From: Hippopus hippopus
Lineage: Eukaryota; Mollusca; Bivalvia; Cardiida; Cardiidae
Assembly: GCA_946811185.2 (NCBI GenBank)
Contig: OX328112.1
Span: 31,899,562-31,963,561 of the forward strand
Length of the DNA stretch: 64,000 nucleotides
Direction: 5' to 3'
Numbering within the stretch: the first letter of the stretch is position 1; the number at the start of each line of letters is the position of its first letter. Below the pieces are notes generated by a model that worked only from the letters and a program-made list of their open reading frames with translations, was not told the origin of the DNA and ran no database searches. Of the stretch, positions 1-10,302 are shown one piece after another. The translations under genes and the position numbers were made by a program.

Positions 1-470
1 AACCACACATAACTTGTGGTTTGCAAATGCTTGCAATTTAGATTTGTCTAAAAGGTTTAAGATGCAGGTGAAGATGGCCCTGTATCTTGCCCTTCACTAG
101 CAAAGCTAGGAGGCTCTTTTTGAGACCACTTTCTCGGCCATTATAAGGATAATTAGAAGTGTTGCAAAGCGGACAAATACCCCCCACCAGCACCTTGTCA
201 CTGAAGCAGCACAATCGAAGAATGGCAACAATTTTCAAACAAAGTTCACCTGTGACCTTGACCTTTGACCCCTGTGACCCCAAAACAAGTGGGTACCTCC
301 TTGGGTCATGAGCAACACTTGTATTAAGTTTCATGGTTCTAAGTTGAAAGGCTTTTGAGTTAGAGCACAGAAACAAAAAAGTCTACACACTGACAGTCTG
401 ACAGACAGACAGAAATGGTGAAACCAGTATTCCCCTCTCTACTGCCTCGGTAGCGGGTATAAAAATCCAA
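1..470. mobile_element. Pearl-like/Helitron-like repeat, 3' part
   Basis: Contains TGACCTTGACCTTTGACC (255-272), a short GACAGACAGACAG run (392-413) and a terminal GGTAGCGGGTATAAAAA. The same parts occur at 15855-17270 and 43745-43884. The left end lies outside the window. Confidence 0.5.
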
Positions 471-616
471 AGTTGGCTGTATATTTCTACACAGATCTCC
501 AAGGAATTCAGGAGTACAAGCATATTTTTTCACCACTGCTATTATAGCAATCAGAGGTTTAAATGAAACTGAATTTTCAAACAGAAACTCAGAGCAGGAT
601 CATAACTGGAACATTC

Positions 617-695
617 AACCCCTCACCACTCAATCCTGAGTTTTAAGACCTTGAAGAAGAAGGCCTTTGAAAACACTGTGGAAAAGAAGAAACAT
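617..695 (-). repeat. TTAA hairpin MITE, fragment
   Basis: Reads ACCCCTCACCACTCAATCCTG and on through the B arm to AACACTGTGGAAAAG. The hairpin and A arm are missing. Confidence 0.6.
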
Positions 696-727
696 TGCCA
701 TGACATAGGCTCACTGGCCTTTTACCA

Positions 728-1015
728 GAAGAGTGAACAAGAGCACCACATGCGGGTGCCAACGCTCAGCTGCAAGTGCTTGATTTCAGTGAAAATTCTA
801 AGATGAAAAAAGGGTATAACTGTGTAACAAATACTTTGATGGTTATCTGCCCTTGTTGTATGAGTTTCTCTTTCAATAGTTAACAACTCATCCAAGATTG
901 AGGTAAATATCTTCAGTTATAACAGAGACATTACAAAATGTCAAAATTATTTCATGACAAACACAATGCCAGGGCTAAGGCAAAAACATGTCGTCCTTTG
1001 AAACCAGCGGAGCTA
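728..1015. repeat. Bivalve AACAAGAGCACC...GGAGCTAAAA repeat
   Basis: Starts AACAAGAGCACCACATGCGG and ends CCAGCGGAGCTAAAA. A related copy lies at 50835-51060 and a start-only copy at 4887. The ends resemble those of the pearl-like elements (AACAAGAG and GGAGCTAAAA). Confidence 0.5.
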
Positions 1016-1050
1016 AAATATGACAAAAGCATTCAAGTTAAACAACCCAC

Positions 1051-1119
1051 CTTTTATTGCTATGGCTTTCCACTGTACTTTATTGTTGCCTAGACACTCT
1101 TCCCATGGACGTACAACTA
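1051..1119 (-). CDS. PDE1: Candidate downstream PDE1 C-terminal exon
   Basis: Between acceptor GCTCTACAG and donor AAAAG/GTGGGT one frame reads VVRPWEECLGNNKVQWKAIA then IK. This resembles the Trp-x-x-Cys-Leu...Asn-Lys...Trp-Lys...Ala signature near the end of many long PDE1 proteins. It needs one incoming base (phase 1). The GTGAGG donor of the exon at 2186-1990 would supply two, so a further small exon between 1120 and 1989 would be required, and I could not find one. If the donor is ignored the frame runs on to a TAG near 1016. It may be a real alternative terminal exon or a decayed one. Confidence 0.4.
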
Positions 1120-1605
1120 CTGTAGAGCAAGCACAAAATACATTAAAACCTCAACTAAACATGCACGTAGGTGATAATTGATGAAAAAAAGCTTGATTAA
1201 GGCTGGTGCTTGCTTACTACAGGTAATTTTCTTTTTTACTTTCCTTTAAAATTTAGTCAGCATGAAATTAGTTAAAATACATGCATACATGCAAAAAATT
1301 GCTCTTTGCAAAACATTTCTCCTGCTGTCACAACATTTTCCAAACGATTCTACTACATCATATCGAGGTAGTAAGTTATACCTCAAAACAGTTTGGCTCA
1401 ACTTCAGTTGTTTTCACAGACAAAGTAGATCAAGTATTGATTGCCTTTATTAATTTTATAGGATAGTGTGGATAATGAGCATGTAGTCTGGTCTTATATC
1501 CATATGTACACTACTGTTAAAAGTATTCTGGCAAGATCAATCTCTAAATGCAATGCATTGGTCTATTTTCCTGATAAAGAACATGCTTTTCATCTATTTA
1601 GCACT

Positions 1606-1788
1606 TTAACTCTTTAACAAACAACAAACTAGTCAAAGCTGAAACCATCTTCAGATGACAAAATAAATTCGATTAAAAAATTGGAATTTGTTGTGGGAAG
1701 GGTTACCAGCATTTTCTCTTCCTCCCACAATGTTTTCAATTTTCTTCGTCAGGGTCTTAGAAGTCGGGATTGTGTAGTACAGGATTAA
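1606..1788 (+). repeat. TTAA hairpin MITE, hairpin reduced
   Basis: TTAACTCTTTAACAAACAAC to GGATTGTGTAGTACAGGATTAA. Most of the left hairpin arm is deleted, leaving GTGGGAAGGGTTACCAGC. Confidence 0.8.
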
Positions 1789-1885
1789 CTCTTTCATTAT
1801 TGAATATATAAATTGCATTTTCTCAAAGGTTACAAATAATATTCTGCTGTAAGATCAAAAGAAAGTTTGGTCATAACCTAGAACA

Positions 1886-1970
1886 CAGCAGTGGACAGTG
1901 TAGATCAGAGATCAGGCTGCACATTCTGATCTTGATCTACACTGTCCACAAAAGCTCCTGGTGTCTTCTT
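1886..1970. repeat. GATCAAGATCAGACTGCACA hairpin repeat
   Basis: Inverted arms CAGTGTAGATCAGAGATCAG and CTGATCTTGATCTACACTGT. This is one of at least fifteen copies of a short palindromic family of unknown class in this window. Confidence 0.7.
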
Positions 1971-1989
1971 ATTAAAAAGATAAAAAACC

Positions 1990-2186
1990 TCACGTCAAAA
2001 TCGAACCTGTGGATTTAGTTGAACTCCGTGAGCTCGGTCTCGGTGATTTCTCCTTGTCGAATACCTCCTCAGAGATGGCATCGTCCTGTACACTGGCCTG
2101 GGATGAGGTTCGTAGGGGCGTCAGAATTTTGTCCAACATATCACCCATCACAGCAAAACTGGGCTCCACAATGAAGTCAATAAAAC
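1990..2186 (-). CDS. PDE1: PDE1 C-terminal exon with stop (residues 467-531)
   Basis: Acceptor TGTTTCTAG, then GFIDFIVEPSFAVMGDMLDK, completing the last conserved catalytic helix. The rest is a variable, Ser/Asp-rich tail with SPRPSSRSSTKSTG. The reading frame closes at TGA (1992-1990). A strong donor-like GTGAGG overlaps this stop (AC/GTGAGG at 1994/1993), so the transcript could either terminate here or splice on and lose the stop. That makes the exon a candidate for alternative C-termini. Identity as the PDE1 C-terminal catalytic exon is firm. Which end is used is not. Confidence 0.93.
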
Positions 2187-2265
2187 CTAGAAACAGAATT
2201 TTATCCAAATGAACAAAATAGATAGTTGCAGTGAGAAAGAAAGACCATATGTTATTTCTTGGCTG

Positions 2266-2495
2266 TTAACTCTTTACCAAATGACTTACTTTTAAATAAG
2301 ACCAAATTGAAAACATTTGGAGACAACAAATTACATGCGGCTCAAAAGATTAGATATGTGTCTGAAAGGTTAGAAAACATTGTGGGAAAAGGAGAAAATG
2401 CTGGTTACCAGCATTTTCTCCTTTTCCCACAATGTTTTCATAAGTCTAAATTTCCTAAGGTTGTTAAAACTCGGGATTGTGTGGCAATGGGTTAT
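2266..2495 (+). repeat. TTAA hairpin MITE, full length
   Basis: TTAACTCTTTACCAAATGAC to GGATTGTGTGGCAATGGGTTA, with an intact central hairpin of ~32-bp arms around GGTTACC. Lies immediately upstream of the PDE1 C-terminal exon. Confidence 0.9.
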
Positions 2496-2521
2496 ATAAA
2501 GGTAATTCTTTACAACACAAG

Positions 2522-2731
2522 TTAAATATAGACTTTTTCAAATTGAAAGCATTTACAATTACAATTCAAATGTAGCTTACATGATGGGATTTGTCTTTGA
2601 AAGCCTAGGAAACATCATGGGAAAAAGGAGAAATGCTGGTTATCAGTATTTTCTTCTTTTCCCGCTGCATTTTCAAAAGCCTCCTCTCCTTCAGGGTCAT
2701 TAGAAATCAAGATTGTGTGGTAAAGGTTTAA
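2522..2731 (+). repeat. TTAA hairpin MITE, left TIR lost
   Basis: Begins in the A arm (GTTAAATATAGACTTTTTC) and ends GATTGTGTGGTAAAGGTTTAA. The hairpin is diverged. Confidence 0.8.
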
Positions 2732-3028
2732 GAATAATATGGTAAATGGTGATGCTTCTAAATCAGACCACATTCTTTGCAGTCTGATCTGATCTTAGTC
2801 TTTGCCTTTAAACAGACTAGAAATATAACATTCCAACACATGCCCCCTACCATTTGCCTTGTCACTGGATCACGTGAAAAAATTCAAAGGACAACAGCCC
2901 CTGAAACTATCATGGAACATGAAAATATTTGAAAATTTGTCATGTAAACTACAGCTGCACAAGTCGATGGCAGCAATGTTTTAATAAAATTCTCATCAAA
3001 ATTGATTGAAAATTGCTGGAGAAGAGGA

Positions 3029-3083
3029 GACAAACGGTGCCAAAATGGACTCACAGACAGACAGACAGACAGATGGAAAGATG
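3029..3083. repeat. GACA microsatellite (pearl-like tail fragment)
   Basis: (GACA)n around 3055-3075, preceded by CAAAATTGATTGAAAATTGC-type sequence seen at the 3' ends of pearl-like elements. Confidence 0.5.
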
Positions 3084-3476
3084 TTGCAGTATACCTACTT
3101 AACTTCCTTGTGATGTTAAAAAAGTTCTTGAAAAATTCTTGAAAAAAGAATGATCAAATTCTGATTAATCCTTTAAGTGCCTTTCACTTCTATTGTTGCC
3201 TTTGTGGCCAGTGTTGGTCAAGATCTGACTGAACATAACGTAATTTTTGATCTTTGAACTACACTGTCCTGTTTGATGAAACACTACAAGCCAAAAGGCA
3301 ACCATGATACTGCAATTATCTGGATGTTATTCTAAAATAGAAATATCATTTGGGTTTATTTGGAGCTTTAAGGGATAATGTGTAATGCAAAATTGTGAAT
3401 ACAAAACTTCTTTGTTTTTTTTTTTTCTTTTTACTTAACAAGCTTACAAAAATTCACAAACCACAACACATCTTAC

Positions 3477-3558
3477 CGATTTGTGACTCGGCAACCAGAG
3501 TATTTTTTCTATCACAGAGAGGAGAAAATGGAAGTCCCAGTTCCTGTTCACGATCTCC
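3477..3558 (-). CDS. PDE1: PDE1 catalytic exon with invariant Gln (residues 440-467)
   Basis: An 82-nt exon with acceptor ACTTTCCAG and donor AATCG/GTAAGA. It reads GDREQELGLPFSPLCDRKNT, then LVAESQI. LGLPFSPLCDR is diagnostic of PDE1, and the Gln of ESQIG corresponds to the invariant purine-binding glutamine. PDE1 usually has AQSQIG, so Glu before Ser is a mild local substitution. Phase is 0 in and 1 out, giving the split Gly codon shared with the exon at 2186. Confidence 0.96.
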
Positions 3559-3614
3559 CTGGAAAGTAACGCAAACAACAGTTAGCACAAAATATAACAT
3601 CAGCATACATCAGG

Positions 3615-3821
3615 TGACAAAAGTTCGGACTTTTCTATATTCAAAGCATTTGCAATTCATGAATGAGGTTAAGAAATGATATGGTGTATTTGAAAAAGTT
3701 TTCATCAAAATATGAAAACGAGGAAATACTGGTTGCAAACAGTTCCTCCATTTCCTATGATGTTTTCAAAAGCTTTCTTGTTTAGGATAGAAAAATGTGC
3801 GATTCTTCTGAGAAGGGTTAA
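3615..3821 (+). repeat. TTAA hairpin MITE, degenerate
   Basis: A diverged A arm, a decayed hairpin around GGAAATACTGGTTGC, and an end GAGAAGGGTTAA. It starts 57 bp upstream of the acceptor of exon 3558-3477. Confidence 0.6.
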
Positions 3822-3877
3822 CTGCTAGACTGCAAGGTAAATGAAACACAGGAGAGGCACTCTAGCAAAAGGTGGGT

Positions 3878-4105
3878 TTAACTCTTTACCACACGGGAAA
3901 ATTTTAGACTGGTCCAAATTGAAAGCACTCGCAGACGACAAAATAAATGTGACTGAAAAATTGAAATTTGGTTTGGGAAGAGCAGAAAACATTGTGGGAA
4001 AGGAGAAAATGCTGGTTACCAGCATTTTCTCCTTTTCCCACAATGTTTTCAAAAGGCTTCTTTCTTAGGGTGGTTAAAAGTCGGGATTGTGTGGTAAAGA
4101 GTTAA
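3878..4105 (+). repeat. TTAA hairpin MITE, full length (reference copy)
   Basis: TTAACTCTTTACCACACGGG to GATTGTGTGGTAAAGAGTTAA, 228 bp including both TTAA. Layout: TIR CTCTTTACCA; A arm (AAATTTTAGACTGGTCCAAA and following); hairpin with arms AACATTGTGGGAAAAGGAG and AAAATGCTGGT around a single central base; B arm (GGCTTCTTTCTTAGGGTGGT and following); TIR. Other copies in this list follow this plan. '+' denotes A-arm-first orientation. Confidence 0.92.
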
Positions 4106-4460
4106 TACATCTCTGTGGTGCATTATATCAACCAGGTCATCACTTAACTATGGATCCATAAAAAAATGTTTGGTTCAACAACTAACTAAATCAAGAGGTA
4201 AAATGGTCCTTTACCATGCAGAAAATTGATCCATAACAAAAAGCTTCAATCCTGGCCAGCCTGCACGGACTGCTCAGGCTGACCTTGGTTGAAACTTTTT
4301 GCAGATGCATTAAACAAACTTTTTACAGAGTATGGCATACATATTTTCAGCCAGACGACATAACCTGATATAGCCATTTTAAGCCTGTCTTTTTTCAAAC
4401 AACAGCAATCAAAGATCAGACTGCATTTCCTGTACAGTCCCATCCTTATCTACATTGTTC
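4106..4460. repeat. Palindromic ATGAGCCATG-type repeat
   Basis: Contains AATACATCTCTGTGGTGCAT and the core CAGCCTGCACGGACTGCTCA. Related copies lie at 49574-49859, 50505-50790 and 52270-52395. Confidence 0.55.
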
Positions 4461-4564
4461 TCAAAGTATGTTGCACTTAGCATGCTAGTTAAACAAGAAG
4501 TTCTGGTGAAAATAAAATGCAAAAGTACAGCAGCAGTCAATAAAAGTACAATAACATCAATTTA

Positions 4565-4684
4565 AGTTCTATAAGCAATATCATATTGGGGATGCTACCA
4601 TTTAAAATAACTATGTTAAAACCAAGTTCTATAAGCAATATCATATTGGGGATGCTACCATTTAAAATAACTATGTTAAAACCT
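4565..4684. repeat. Perfect 60-bp tandem duplication
   Basis: Two copies of a 60-bp unit starting AGTTCTATAAGCAATATCAT, at 4565 and 4625, identical over the whole unit. It lies in the PDE1 intron, 42 nt past the donor of exon 4847-4727, and is probably recent. Confidence 0.9.
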
Positions 4685-4726
4685 ACTAATGAAGCAAACA
4701 ATCTGAGAAAACATTTATTAACAAAC

Positions 4727-4847
4727 CTGTCTAAAGAACTCTTCAAGGAGGAGATCTGTCCATCGTTTATGAATGGTCCATTCCTTAGCAGGATGACTGA
4801 TGTCTGCACAGTGTAATACCAAAGACAAAGCTTTGGGTTTGTCTATG
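4727..4847 (-). CDS. PDE1: PDE1 catalytic exon with DISHP motif (residues 399-439)
   Basis: A 121-nt exon with acceptor TATGTTACAG and donor AGACAG/GTTTGT. It reads IDKPKALSLVLHCADISHPA, then KEWTIHKRWTDLLLEEFFRQ. The Asp in HCADISHP is the third metal ligand shared by all class I PDEs, and RWTxLLLEEFFRQ precedes the GD(K/R)E segment on the next exon. A perfect 60-bp tandem duplication (4565-4684) lies in the downstream intron, 42 nt past the donor. Confidence 0.98.
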
Positions 4848-4887
4848 CTGTAACATAAAAAAGAGTTGTTATATAAATAAAATAAAC

Positions 4888-5560
4888 AAGAGCACCATAT
4901 GCAGGTGCCAATGCTTGGCTCAAAGTGCTTTTTCAGTACAAGATCAGTACAAGTAGAAAAAGTGGCATAAGGATACACAAGAGGACCCTGAATTGCCCAC
5001 CTGAGCCAGTGTGCCTCTGAGAGATTTTCACAAAGTTAAGTCATCATATGACAGAGAGAATCTTATATGTGTGTTTATGTATTGTATCAAGGTAGCATTA
5101 ACAAAAACACTTCTGACTATTCTTCATGAGTCTTGGACTAAAAATGTGGTAGTGTACACAATGTTTTCAAAGATTTGACCTGGTGATCTACTTTTTCAAA
5201 CAACATGACCCATTTTCAATCAAATTTGACATATCATCAAGAAAATTTTGTGACCAATTTTCATGAGTATTTCACCGAGAATGTGGCTTCTAGAGGGTAC
5301 ACAAAGTTTTTCAAAGATTTTTAACGAATCATACACTTTACTGATCTGGCATGACCCATTTTCCAAATGACCCATTTTCAGACTTTTAAAAATAGTATTA
5401 AGACAACTATTCAGACCAACTCTCAAGGGTATTGCACTGAAAATGTGGGCTCTAGCCATGCACAAGGGCCTCTAGAGTGTACACAAGGTAAAAGCTGACA
5501 ACACAAGACTGACAATGGACACAGCATAATCGCAAAAACTCTCCTTGAGCACACTGTATA
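4888..5560. mobile_element. Pearl-like element
   Basis: Begins AACAAGAGCACCATATGCAG. From ~4990 it has units of 150-170 bp built on ATGACCCATTTTCA...TTTCAC(C/T)GA(G/A)AATGTGG...GTACACAA. Lies just upstream (on the minus strand) of exon 4847-4727. Confidence 0.55.
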
Positions 5561-5626
5561 CTTAGCTGAGCAGACAATCTCCCCATTCATACCATAAATA
5601 CAGATAAACTTTTGACCCAGGATTGT

Positions 5627-6090
5627 TACATGGTTGATTGTATTGTACGGTGTTCAATGCAGTTTTCAACATTATTTCAGGAATATGAGTGCACCTATCC
5701 ATGCTTTCCTGGAGTTTCTTTAACTCTTTACCAAACGACAAGATTTTAGACTCGTCCAAATTGAAAGCATTTGCAGATGAAAATTTAAATGTGGCTCAAA
5801 GGATGAAATTTTCCTTTGAAAGGGAAGAAAACATTGTGGGAAAAGGAGAAAATGCTGGTTACCAGCATTTTCTCCTTTTCCCACAAGGTTTTCAAAAGGC
5901 CTCTTCCTCAGGGTCGTTAAAATTAGGGATTGTGTGGTAAAGGGTTAAACAGTACTCTGCACAATTTCCTTTCCAAGCCACTGGCTGCCTTCCCACATAA
6001 CCATCTTCGAAACAATGGTCAGCTCTGGGAGAGGAATGAATCCTGTCACAATGACTATCATCAATCCTCGGAAAGATATTAGCCACAACA
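5627..6090 (-). mobile_element. SINE-1 copy interrupted by a MITE
   Basis: SINE-1 body at 5627-5718 (GTACGGTGTTCAATGCAGTT, then CCATGCTTTCCTGGAGTTTC) resumes at 5949 with ACAGTACTCTGCACAATTTC. The break is a full MITE copy flanked by TTAA. The tRNA-like head is lost. Confidence 0.85.
5719..5948 (+). repeat. TTAA hairpin MITE inserted in a SINE
   Basis: TTAACTCTTTACCAAACGAC to GGATTGTGTGGTAAAGGGTTAA. Host SINE sequence abuts both TTAA (5719-5722 and 5945-5948), showing TTAA target-site duplication. Confidence 0.93.
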
Positions 6091-6111
6091 CCTTACAAGA
6101 CTTTAACTGCC

Positions 6112-6210
6112 TTTGCGGCCATTGTAGATCAAGGATCAGGCTGCACGTTTTGTGCAGCCTGATCCTTGATCTACACTGTCTGCATTGCTGAAACAATGTA
6201 GACAGAAGCA
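6112..6210. repeat. GATCAAGATCAGACTGCACA hairpin repeat
   Basis: GTAGATCAAGGATCAGGCTG and its inverse around TTTTGTGCAG; arms are ~26 bp. Confidence 0.75.
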
Positions 6211-6322
6211 ACCATGACCATGACATTGCTATTATCTCGGTGGTATTTTTAGGATGAAAATGTCCTATAGGCTTATACGGGGCTCTACATGTTAAAAATT
6301 ATAACGATTGGTCTCTACTTAC

Positions 6323-6424
6323 TTTTCTGGCATGCTCAACAGGTTTTTCATGTTTTTTATCTGCTGGAAATGAAAGGACATGTCAGTTGCTAGCACCATG
6401 TCTATCACTAAATTTCGGAACTCT
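6323..6424 (-). CDS. PDE1: PDE1 catalytic exon (residues 365-399)
   Basis: A 102-nt exon with acceptor TCTTTTACAG and donor GAAAA/GTAAGT. It reads EFRNLVIDMVLATDMSFHFQ, then QIKNMKNLLSMPE. VIDMVLATDMSxHFQQIK is the conserved helix after the second metal motif in PDE1. Phase 2 at both ends joins it to YR upstream and to the Asn-Ile-Asp-Lys junction downstream. A pearl-like element begins only ~12 bp upstream of its acceptor, at 6436. Confidence 0.97.
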
Positions 6425-6435
6425 CTGTAAAAGAA

Positions 6436-7255
6436 ACAAGAGGGCCATGATGGCCCTGTATCGCTCCACTGGCTATTAAGTAAAAACACTACAAGCCAAA
6501 CATTACAATATTCAGCAAATTGATTTCAAACACGAGGACATGCAAACATTTTTCTATCTTATCCTACGAGAAAGTTGTGATCCATGGGCAAAGCCAATTT
6601 TGATCGCAAAGCTATAATTATTTGAATCCTGGTGGAGGTCCACAATATAAAGCTCCATACCAAATAATTCAGTTCTTGAATGTTATAAACAAGAAGATTT
6701 TCAAATTTTTCTCAATGAAAAGCCCTGTAAAACATGAAACCCATGAGACAGGGCTAAATCTAATAGCCTTAGTCTTTATAATGGTTAGTAACATGATGAC
6801 TTTAGATAGTTTTCATTACAAAAGCCCATGTAAAACTGGTGACCTTGTGTTCCGTGGTGTGGGGACAAACTTGGGTCAAGGACTATAATTTGGGCCCTCC
6901 TTGTAGAGGCCCACTAGATAAAGCTACATGCAAAATTTGGTAGACCCCATGGCTATTATTTGAAGGAACTTGGTAGAGGCCCACTAGATACAGCTACATG
7001 CCAAATTTGGTAGCCCTAGGCCTTACAGTTTCAGAGAAGAAGATTTTTGAAAATTTTCTATATTTTTCAGTTTTGTTGCCATGGCAACCAGAGTTTTTGA
7101 AGGAATAAAATTCTGTCATGGGATTCTGAAGAAGACCATGGCAGGATCATTTCTTTGAAGTTTCATCAAAATTGGATAAGTAGTTTCAGAGATGTTTGAA
7201 ATAAAAGTTAATGCACGCACGGACAGATGGACGGACGGACCTTCAGTGCCAGTAA
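6436..7255 (+). mobile_element. Pearl-like element with ~170-bp core units
   Basis: 5' end AACAAGAGGGCCATGATGGC; core units with CTAGATAAAGCTACATG and AAATTTGGTAG; then TGTTGCCATGGCAACCAGAG, a run of GGATAAGTAGTTTCAGAGAT type, and a GCACGGACAGATGGACGGAC microsatellite (7217-7240). The final hairpin of the related copies (GGCCTTCGGCC) is missing. The architecture matches bivalve 'pearl' elements, which others group with Helitron-like elements. Confidence 0.7.
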
Positions 7256-7297
7256 AAAACAAGTATATACATTAATCTCAGTTTGAAATATATCTTT

Positions 7298-7492
7298 TTA
7301 ACCTATTACCAGACAATCCCTACTTTTGATGACCCTGAGAAAGAAGGCTTTAGAAAAGCATTTTCTCCTTTTCTTACAATGTTTTCTACTGTTCACAAAA
7401 CAAATTTCAAATTTTCAATCACTTTTATTTTGTCGTCTGCAAGTGCTTTCGATTTAGACAAGCCTAAAATATTATCGTTTGGTAATGAGTTA
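7298..7492 (-). repeat. TTAA hairpin MITE, left hairpin arm deleted
   Basis: TTAACCTATTACCAGACAAT to CGTTTGGTAATGAGTTA. Only one hairpin arm (GCATTTTCTCCTTTTCTTAC) remains, so no stem can form. Confidence 0.8.
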
Positions 7493-7699
7493 CATGTGTG
7501 CTAAAAATTGTCATAATAAATCACTAAGATTTTTTTTCAAACTTATTTTATTAATACTTTTTCTAAGCTAGTCATCATCAAACAGTAGACATGGTGTATT
7601 AATATGAACACTTCATAGTTTGTAAACACAGTCAGATATGTGGAGGATAATTTTTTGTTTTGGTGTATGATTGAAAATTCTTTTATTGAGTTGAAACAA

Positions 7700-7822
7700 A
7701 TGCTAAAAGCTCCCCTTGAGCACGTTGTGCTCAAATGAGCTAAAAAGTTAACATACGGATGGACGCACAACGGGCCATAACATAAGCCTGCTGGCCTTCG
7801 GCCAGTGGAGCTAAAAAACTTG
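7700..7822 (+). mobile_element. Pearl-like element, 3' end fragment
   Basis: ACATACGGATGGACGCACAA, GGGCCATAACATAAGCCTGC, then GGCCTTCGGCCAGTGGAGCT and AAAAA. Only the terminal module is present. Confidence 0.65.
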
Positions 7823-7899
7823 TCTAGCACCAATCATGATCACTGCAGCTTGATAATCAAGGGAGGTAAATAGTAACGAACTTTATCTTTCATAAAAAG

Positions 7900-9246
7900 A
7901 GTTTTTTCCCTTGATTAATGTTTAAATTGAAGTGACAATATTTTGAAGCCCATGTTAAACTTGCGATCCCTGGAATGAAGGCAATTTTGACCCCAGACCT
8001 ACAATATGAAACTAGAATGTGTGGTTATAAACAAAAAGATTTTTTAATCTTGCCCAATAAAAAGTCATGTAAAACAAGTTTGCTGAATAAAAGGCCCTGT
8101 AAAATATGTGATCCATGACACAGGTTTATCAAGTTTTCACTATGAAAGCCAATGTAAAACTTGTGACCCCTGGTGTGGAGTCAAACTTGACCCCCAAAGT
8201 TAAAATTTGGGCCCTCTTGGTAGAGGCCCATTATATAAAGTTACATGCAAAATTTGGTAGCCCTAGGCCTAAATATGGCTATGTACAAGTAGATTATTAA
8301 AGTTTCCTTATATAAGACCATGTAGAACTTGTGACCCCCTGGGGTGGGGCTACATTTGACCCCCTGGGCTATAATTTGGGCACCCTTGATAGAGACCCCC
8401 TAGATAAAGCTAAATGCAAAATTTGATAGCCCTAGCTTTTATAGCTAGATGCGAAAGATTTTCCTATATAAGCCTGCCCATGTAAAACATGTTACCCCCC
8501 GGAGCGAAGTCAAATTTGACCCTCGGCTATTATTTGGACACCCTTGGTACAGGTCCACTAGATAAAGCTACATGCCAAATTTGGTCGCCCTAGGCCCCAT
8601 GGCTAGGTCAAAGAAGAATTTTAAAGTTCTCCCTATATAAGCCCATGTAAAACTTGTTATATAAGCCCATGTAAAACTTGTTACCCCCGGGCAGGGCCTA
8701 ATTTGACCCCAGGGCTATAATTTGAACAATCTTGGCAGAGGTCCACTAGATAAAGCTACATGCCAAATTTGGTAGCTCTAGGCCCTATGGCTAGGTAGAA
8801 GAGGAATTTTAAAGTTCTCCCTAAATAAGCCCATGTATAACTTGTAACCCCCGGGGCGGGGCCAATTTTGACCCCAGGGCTATAAATTGAAGAAACTTGG
8901 TAGAGGTCCACTAGATAAAGCTACATGCCAAATTTGGTAGCCCTTGGCCTTACGGTTTCAGACAAGAAGATTTTCAAAGATTTTCAAAATTTTTCAGTTT
9001 TGTTGCCATGGCAACCAAAGTTTTTGAAGGAATTAAATTCTTTCAAGAAATTCTGAAGAGGACCATGGCAGGATCATTTCTGTGAAGTTTCATCAAAATT
9101 GGATGGGTAGTTTCAGAGAAGAAGACGTTTTAAAAAAAAGTTAACGCACGGACGGACGGATGCACGGACGGATGGACGGACGGACGCACGACGGACAACA
9201 GGCCATGACATAAGCCCGCTGGCCTTCGGCCAGTGGAGCTAAAAAA
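7900..9246 (+). mobile_element. Pearl-like element with five or more tandem core units
   Basis: Core units recur at ~150-175-bp spacing, each with CCCATGTAAAACTTGTGACC, GGGGCTATAATTTGG-like and CTAGATAAAGCTACATGCC segments (starts near 8150, 8318, 8470, 8642, 8830). The 3' module follows: TGCCATGGCAACCAAAGTTT, the GGACGGACGG microsatellite (9151-9190), and the hairpin GCTGGCCTTCGGCCAGTGG before AGCTAAAAAA. No coding capacity was seen. Confidence 0.75.
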
Positions 9247-9390
9247 TGAAGATTCATATCATCACATATTACCAAATTTTTGCAAGCAATGAACTTTTTC
9301 CAAAATCTTTTTCCCATAGTTGACTCTTTCATTCATAACATATTTATCCAATTGCTTTGAGGAATCAATATTGGTCTTTTGAACAATTTC

Positions 9391-9583
9391 AAACCCTATA
9401 CCAAACTACAAAATTTTACACGAGTCCAAATCAAAGCATTTGCGTAGACAAATTAAAGGTAGCTGAAATGACCAAACATGTCCTTGATAGGGCAGAAAAC
9501 AGCATTTCTTCTTTTCCCACAATGTTTATGAAAGTCTTCTCCATCAAGGTCATTAAAACCTGGGATTGTGTGGTAAAGGGTAA
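9391..9583 (+). repeat. TTAA hairpin MITE, hairpin partly deleted
   Basis: AAACCCTATACCAAACTACA to GGATTGTGTGGTAAAGGGTAA. Only the right arm of the hairpin is kept. Confidence 0.8.
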
Positions 9584-9774
9584 GTGAATAAAGCTCTTCT
9601 TCCCCATGGTTTCCCAACGAAGTCTTAGTTTTCTAAAGTGTAGACCATAATGAAGAATGTGCATTTGAGGAATATAGTTGGCAATCATTACCCCTCCCCC
9701 TTGAAAAAAGCATAACATTTCATTTAAAGACCAATACATAAACGCTTAAAGTTCTGAAACTAACTTTAGTAACT

Positions 9775-9850
9775 ATTATGGACAGTATGGACCAAGATCA
9801 GACTGCACTAAACATGAAACTACACTGTCTGTCCGTTATGCCTGAGACAT
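9775..9850. repeat. GATCAAGATCAGACTGCACA hairpin repeat, truncated
   Basis: GGACCAAGATCAGACTGCAC followed by a shortened inverse arm, CTACACTGTCTG. Confidence 0.5.
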
Positions 9851-10302
9851 ATTCTGGCCACAACAACCTTTTAAATAACAATATTCTTGCTGCTTTCCCA
9901 AATTGAAAGGGTCCATTTCATTAATTAAACTCTCAAAGGATTCAAATATTTCTTTTCAAAAGTTTAATGCCTCAATCCATTGTCCACATCCAGTGAATTA
10001 CTTGTAGTCTTGCTGTATTGAGTTGGTCTCTTGGTTATAGCTATGGGTTTGTTGTGGCCTTTGGACATAAGAACTGTAACCCTGGTAGTACTAAACAAAT
10101 GAATTGGACATTCTCCACCAGTACTAAAGAATCAAATATTTCAAATTCAAACCAGTTGTTTGCCACAATATCTGGCAAAGAAGCATTCTGTGTGCTCTGA
10201 TCTTGATCTATACTGTCCCCATAAACAATTAAATCCAGGAACAGTGCATTAACTGTTAAACTTAAGCTCTACTCGAAGATTGACAGATCTATCAGCTGGT
10301 AC

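Noticed and set aside
1262..1466. Plus-strand open frames near 1.3 kb
   Set aside because: No coding bias, splice signals or recognisable motif; they lie in an AT-rich PDE1 3' region.
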